Below, piece after piece: positions 35,001 through 41,000 of a DNA stretch of 64,000 nt. The notes beneath the pieces are model-generated. The model was not told the origin of the DNA. It saw only the letters and a program-made list of their open reading frames with translations, and did no database searches. The stretch is from Ahaetulla prasina (taxonomy: Eukaryota; Chordata; Lepidosauria; Squamata; Colubridae). The position numbers were made by a program, and so were the translations under genes. Location: NCBI RefSeq assembly GCF_028640845.1, contig NC_080543.1, forward strand, positions 1,930,667-1,994,666, given 5' to 3'. Position 1 is the first letter of the stretch; each line of letters begins with the position of its first letter.

Positions 35001-38000
35001 AGTTTTGACCCATTCTACCCCCTTCCCTGCCACAGCTGTTAATGAATCATGCCTAAGGTGGGACTAGAACTCCCTATCTCCTGGTGATCGACTTGAAGTC
35101 ACCCAGCTGCCTTTCATGCCAAGGTGAGACTAGAACTCACTCTCTCCTGGTGATCGGCCCAAAGTCACCCACTTTCTTTCCATTCCTAAAGTGGGACTAG
35201 AACTCACCATCTCCTTGTGATTGGCCCAAAGTCACCCTGAAAGCTTTTGTGCTAAAGGCAGGACTAGAACTCCCCATCTCCTGGTGATCGGCCCAAAATC
35301 ACCCACATTGTTTCCATTCCTAAAGTGGAACTAGAACTCCCCATCTCCTGGTGATCGGCCCAAAATCACCCACATTGTTTCCATTCCTAAAGTGGGACTA
35401 GAACTCCCCATCTCCTGGTGATCGGCCCACAATCACCCACATTGTTTCCATTCCTAAAGTGGGACTAGAACTCCCCATCTCCTGGTGATCGGCCCAAAAT
35501 CACCCACATTGTTTCCATTCCTAAAGTGGGACTAGAACTCCCCATCTCCTGGTGATCGGCCCAAAATCACCCACATTGTTTCCATTCCTAAAGTGGGACT
35601 AGAACTCCCCATCTCCTGGTGATCGGCCCAAAATCACCCACATTGTTTCCATTCCTAAAGTGGGACTAGAACTCCCCATCTCCTGGTGATCGGCCCAAAA
35701 TCACCCACATTGTTTCCATTCCTAAAGTGGAACTAGAACTCCCCATCTCCTGGTGATCGGCCCAAAATCACCCACATTGTTTCCATTCCTAAAGTGGGAC
35801 TAGAACTCCCCATCTCCTGGTGATCGGCCCAAAATCACCCACATTGTTTCCATTCCTAAAGTGGGACTAGAACTCCCCATCTCCTGGTGATCGCCCAAAA
35901 TCACCCACATTGTTTCCATTCCTAAAGTGGGACTAGAACTCCCCATCTCCTGGTGATCGGCCCAAAATCACCCACATTGTTTCCATTCCTAAAGTGGGAC
36001 TAGAACTCCCCATCTCCTGGTGATCGGCCCACAATCACCCACATTGTTTCCATTCCTAAAGTGGGACTAGAACTCCCCATCTCCTGGTGATCGGCCCAAA
36101 ATCACCCACATTGTTTCCATTCCTAAAGTGGGACTAGAACTCCCCATCTCCTGGTGATCGGCCCAAAATCACCCACATTGTTTCCATTCCTAAAGTGGGA
36201 CTAGAACTCCCCATCTCCTGGTGATCGGCCCAAAATCACCCACATTGTTTCCATTCCTAAAGTGGGACTAGAACTCCCCATCTCCTGGTGATCGGCCCAA
36301 AATCACCCACATTGTTTCCATTCCTAAAGTGGAACTAGAACTCCCCATCTCCTGGTGATCGGCCCAAAATCACCCACATTGTTTCCATTCCTAAAGTGGG
36401 ACTAGAACTCCCCATCTCCTGGTGATCGGCCCAAAATCACCCACATTGTTTCCATTCCTAAAGTGGGACTAGAACTCCCCATCTCCTGGTGATCGGCCCA
36501 AAATCACCCACATTGTTTCCATTCCTAAAGTGGGACTAGAACTCCCCATCTCCTGGTGATCGGCCCAAAATCACCCACATTGTTTCCATTCCTAAAGTGG
36601 GACTAGAACTCCCCATCTGGTGATCGGCCCAAAATCACCCACATTGTTTCCATTCCTAAAGTGGGACTAGAACTCCCCATCTCCTGGTGATCGGCCCAAA
36701 ATCACCCACATTGTTTCCATTCCTAAAGTGGAACTAGAACTCCCCATCTCCTGGTGATCGGCCCCAAATCACCCAGATGGCTCTCAAGTCTGAGGTGGGA
36801 CTAGAACTCACTGACTCCTGGTTTCTAAGCCAGCACTTTAACCCCTACACAAAAACCCGCTCTCTAAATTGCTTGACTCTGGATGCCTTGCAGTCCAATT
36901 AAAAACATAACCAAAAAAATATATGAAGATAATAAATACATTAGAATTAGGAAAGAAAGAATTCAGATAGCCACATAAGATCGTGGAAATGTATGACAGC
37001 TTCCTTCCAGAAGTTGCAGGTGTTCCATTCCTGGAGGTTTTCCAAGAACAGATTATACAGCTGCTTGTCTGAAACGGTAGGGGGATTGAGCAGGGAGTTA
37101 AACTAGAACAGGGGCCTCCAACCTTGCCAACTTTAAGCCAGGAGAATTCTGGGAGTTGAAGTCCTCCAGGCTTAAAGCTGCCAAGGTTGGAGACCTCTGG
37201 ACTAGAAGACCTCCGAGGTCCCTTCCGATTCTCAGCTATTCTCTTATCCTGACCTTGGAAGTCAAACCAAGGCTCTAGTCAAACCTTCTTCCTCAAAAGC
37301 CTCGTTTGAAAATAACACTCAGTTTGTCGTGATCTCTTTTTCCCGCTTTCCTTCTCCTGGGGGGCAAGGTGGAGGAATCTCTCGATTCCAGACGGTCCCG
37401 TTTGAACCTGGGGAAGGTGACCCTCAATGTGCCGGAGAAGCTTAGGGGTTACGAAGAGCTGCTGGGAGGAGACCCCGGATCAGATTTTGTGGAGCCGAAA
37501 GGTAAGTTGATCCCTCTGCCCCTCGTTGAGGGCGCCCCATTGGCTGGCTTGGAAGGGCTTCTTTTTGGAGTGGGGGGTGGGTGGGTTGGGGTACCTGAAA
37601 AAAAAGATCAGAAAGGAGACAACCCCCTGTTCGGGTCCTCTCCAAAGGAAGCTGATGGCCATGGGATTGACAGGATCCTGACGGGAGGGGCTTATCAAAG
37701 AAATCAAAAAGATGTTTAAAAACATCGTCTGCCAAATGTTGGAAGTGTAACTACTTAACGTATTTTTTCGGAGTATAAAATGCACCTTTTCCCCCCAAAA
37801 AAGAGGGTGAAAATCTGGGTGCATCTTATACTCTAAATGTAGCCCTGGCCAGCTTCTCAAACGGAAGTTTCAGAGGCTGAAAAAACGGAGCTTCAGAAAA
37901 CAAGCCCCCAAACAGAGCTTCAGAAAAGAAGGCCCCAAACAAAGCTTCAGAAAAAAAGTCCCCAAACGGAGCTTCAGAAAAAAAGCCCCCAAACAGAGCT

Positions 38001-41000
38001 TCAGAAAAGAAGGCCCCAAACAAAGCTTCAGAAAAAAAGCCCCAAACGGAGCTTCAGAAAAAAAGCCCCAAACGGAGCTTCAGAAAAAAGCCCCCAAACA
38101 GAGCTTCAGAGGCTTTTTTTCTAAAGGTCTGTTTTGGAGACTTTCAGAGGCAGAAAAAACTTTTTTTTCTGAAACAGAGTTTCAGAGGCAGAAAAAAAAA
38201 AAAAGCCAAAAAAAGCAAGGCCCAGAGCTCACAACCAATCTGTTGCTAAAAATCACCTCTGGGTACCGCTGATTGGGGGTATTCCGGGAGGCCGATCCAC
38301 CTGCCAATCAATTTTTTTCTTATTTTCCTCCTCAAAAACTAAGGTGCGTCTTATACTCCAGAAAATACGGTATAATTCCCAACAGAAAGACTTCTGGCTT
38401 AAAATCTATGTGTTTTTTAATCATTTTTTCCTACCACGTGTGTATTTTAGTCCAATATCTTTTCACATCAACACATGTCCACCACATATGGTAATATGAT
38501 CCAGGTGTCTGATGACACGTCCAGCATTTTTCAGATTTATCCTTAAACATTCTGGCGATTCTTGTCGGATGGTTGTTTCCTTGAAGACGTTTCAGGACCC
38601 AGCTAGGGAACATCATCAATGCTAGAAGGGAGTGGAGGGTTTGCAGAGAGAAAGAGGAGAAGGACAGGAAGGACTTGGGGGTTTTCCGGTAGACATTTCA
38701 TCACCCTGCCAAGTAACATCATCAGGGCTAGAATAGCATAGAACCAACTCACAATTCCCCTACTAAATGATAATGGAGAAATCGGTATTTTTTTCCTTTC
38801 CATCATGTGCCTTGAACCAGGAATACAACAGAACGTCCAAGCTTTGGAGAAGGCCCTTCGCTATCCACTGGTCTACCGTGACCCAAAAGCCAGGCTGGAT
38901 TCCTACCAGAAACCTTACGTCTCCGCCAAAAAGAAGGTCGGGAGATCCTTGGGGTGGGGAGTGGGAGAGGGGTTGGGGGGGGGACGATCCCCATCCTGGA
39001 TCCAGCCAGCTTTTTTTGCCTTCAGTCTCCTCTCGTTAAAATGGACATGAATCGTGCCAGTCATTATGCAGGGTATCACCATGGCCATTTAAGTAAACCT
39101 GCAGTCATTAAGTGGAGCCATTGTCTGCAATGGCCGTGTGTTGCCAGAAGCCGGCCCAACAGCTCCTGAATCGTGGCCACATGAGGATGGGGCCGCTGCA
39201 AAACAGTCATGCGCGGGCTGGTTGCTGAGCCACAAAAATGCAACCGCATGGCCACTGTTTTGCTCGTCTACATTTTGTGCAAACGACAACCATTGTGGTT
39301 CAGTGCAGGGGTCTCCAACCTTGGCAACTTGGAAGATTTGCAGACTCCAACTCCCAGAGTTCCTCAGCCAGCTTTGCTGGCTGAGGAACTCTGGGAGTTG
39401 AAGTCTGCAAGTCTTCAAGTTGCCACGGTTGGAGACCTCTGGTTTAGTGTTCATATTTTACAGGAACTCAATGATATCTGGGCTTTAGCCCGACAGAGTG
39501 CAGGGCATCCTCAACTTACGCCCATGGCCGAAACCAGAATTTCCATTGCTAAGCGACACAGTTTGTGAGTCACGCTAAATATTATGACTTTTTTTTGCCA
39601 AGATTGTTAAGCAAATCGTTGCGGTCATAAGAGTGAAACACATGTTGCTAAGCAAATCTGGCTTGCCCGGTTGCCTTCGTTTGTCAGAAGCAAACGGCAG
39701 TCCCGTCTCCCTGGGACGTTGCAACCATCATAAATACATGCCCCTCACCCAAACTTTATCCATACGACCGTGGAGATGCAGCGATGGTCGTAAGTTTTAA
39801 GTCGCTTTTTTTTTCAGTGCTGTTATAACTTAGAACAGTCACTAAGCGAACGGTTGTACGTCAAGGACTACCTGTATGGTATTTATGGCAGTTTGTTGAC
39901 TTCTGCAAATTTTATAGACAAATTATGGGCCTAGAAATGGAGAAACCAGACGGAGGCTGGAGGTGGAATTCATCCTTGCTCAGTAGCTTTCAATCTGCTT
40001 TTTAACAGAATACCAGAGTTGGAAGGGACCTTAGAGGTCTTCTAGTCCCACCCCCTGCTCAGGCAGGAGACCCTATTCCATTCCAGACAAATGGCTGTCC
40101 AGTCTCTTCTTAAAAGCTTCCAGTGATGAAGCAGCCACAACTTCTGGTGGCCAGCTGTTCCTCTGGTTAATTGTTCTCACTGTTAGGAAGTTTCTCCTTA
40201 ATTCCAGGTTGCTTCTCTCCTTGATCAGTTTCCACCCATTGCTTCTTGTCCTGCCTTCAGGGGCTTTGGAAAATAAGTTGACCCCTCTCTTCTTTGGGGC
40301 AGCCCCTCAAATATTGGAAGATTGAGATCGTGTCACTCCCCTCCAGTCCTTTTTTTCATTAAACGAGATATACCCAATTCCTGCAACTGTTCTTCATATG
40401 TTTTAACAGAATATAACACAATAACAGAGTTGGAAGGGACCTTGGAGGTCTTCTAGTCTAACCCCCTGCTGAGGCAGGAGAAACTTCCAATGTTGGAGCA
40501 CCCATAATTTCTGGAGGCAAGAAGTTCCACTGATTAATTGTCCTGTTAGGAAGTTTCTCCTTAAGTCCAGGTTGCTTCTCTCCTTGCTTAATTTCCATCC
40601 ATTGCTTCTTGTCCTGGCTTTGGACAACAGGTTGACTCCATCTTCTTTGGGGCAGCCCTTCAAATATTGGAAGGCTACCATCACTTCACCTCTCGTCCTT
40701 CTTTTCCTTAAAGTAGACAATTACCCAGTTCCTGAAACCGTCGTTTATATTTCCACACAGGTCTTGAGGGTCCCTGCGCCAAAACCTCGGAAGACCAGGA
40801 TGGAACGGCTGGAGGAAATCCTGCTGGACCTGAGGAAGCCCAGAAACATCGTCCACATCCCTCTAGGTAAGGGCTGAAGTGCTTGGATGCAGCACCCGAG
40901 AAGGACCCCCAAGGCCGGTGCTCAATCCCAGGAGGGCTTTGGGGAGACCTGGAAGAGGGGAATGCCCCTAGATCCCTTTCAGGGAAAGGCAGCAGCTGTC

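Noticed and set aside
35045..36860. Regular direct repeats resembling a CRISPR array
   Set aside because: Units are contiguous 67-mers without unique spacers, in a vertebrate intron; it is a SINE-derived minisatellite.
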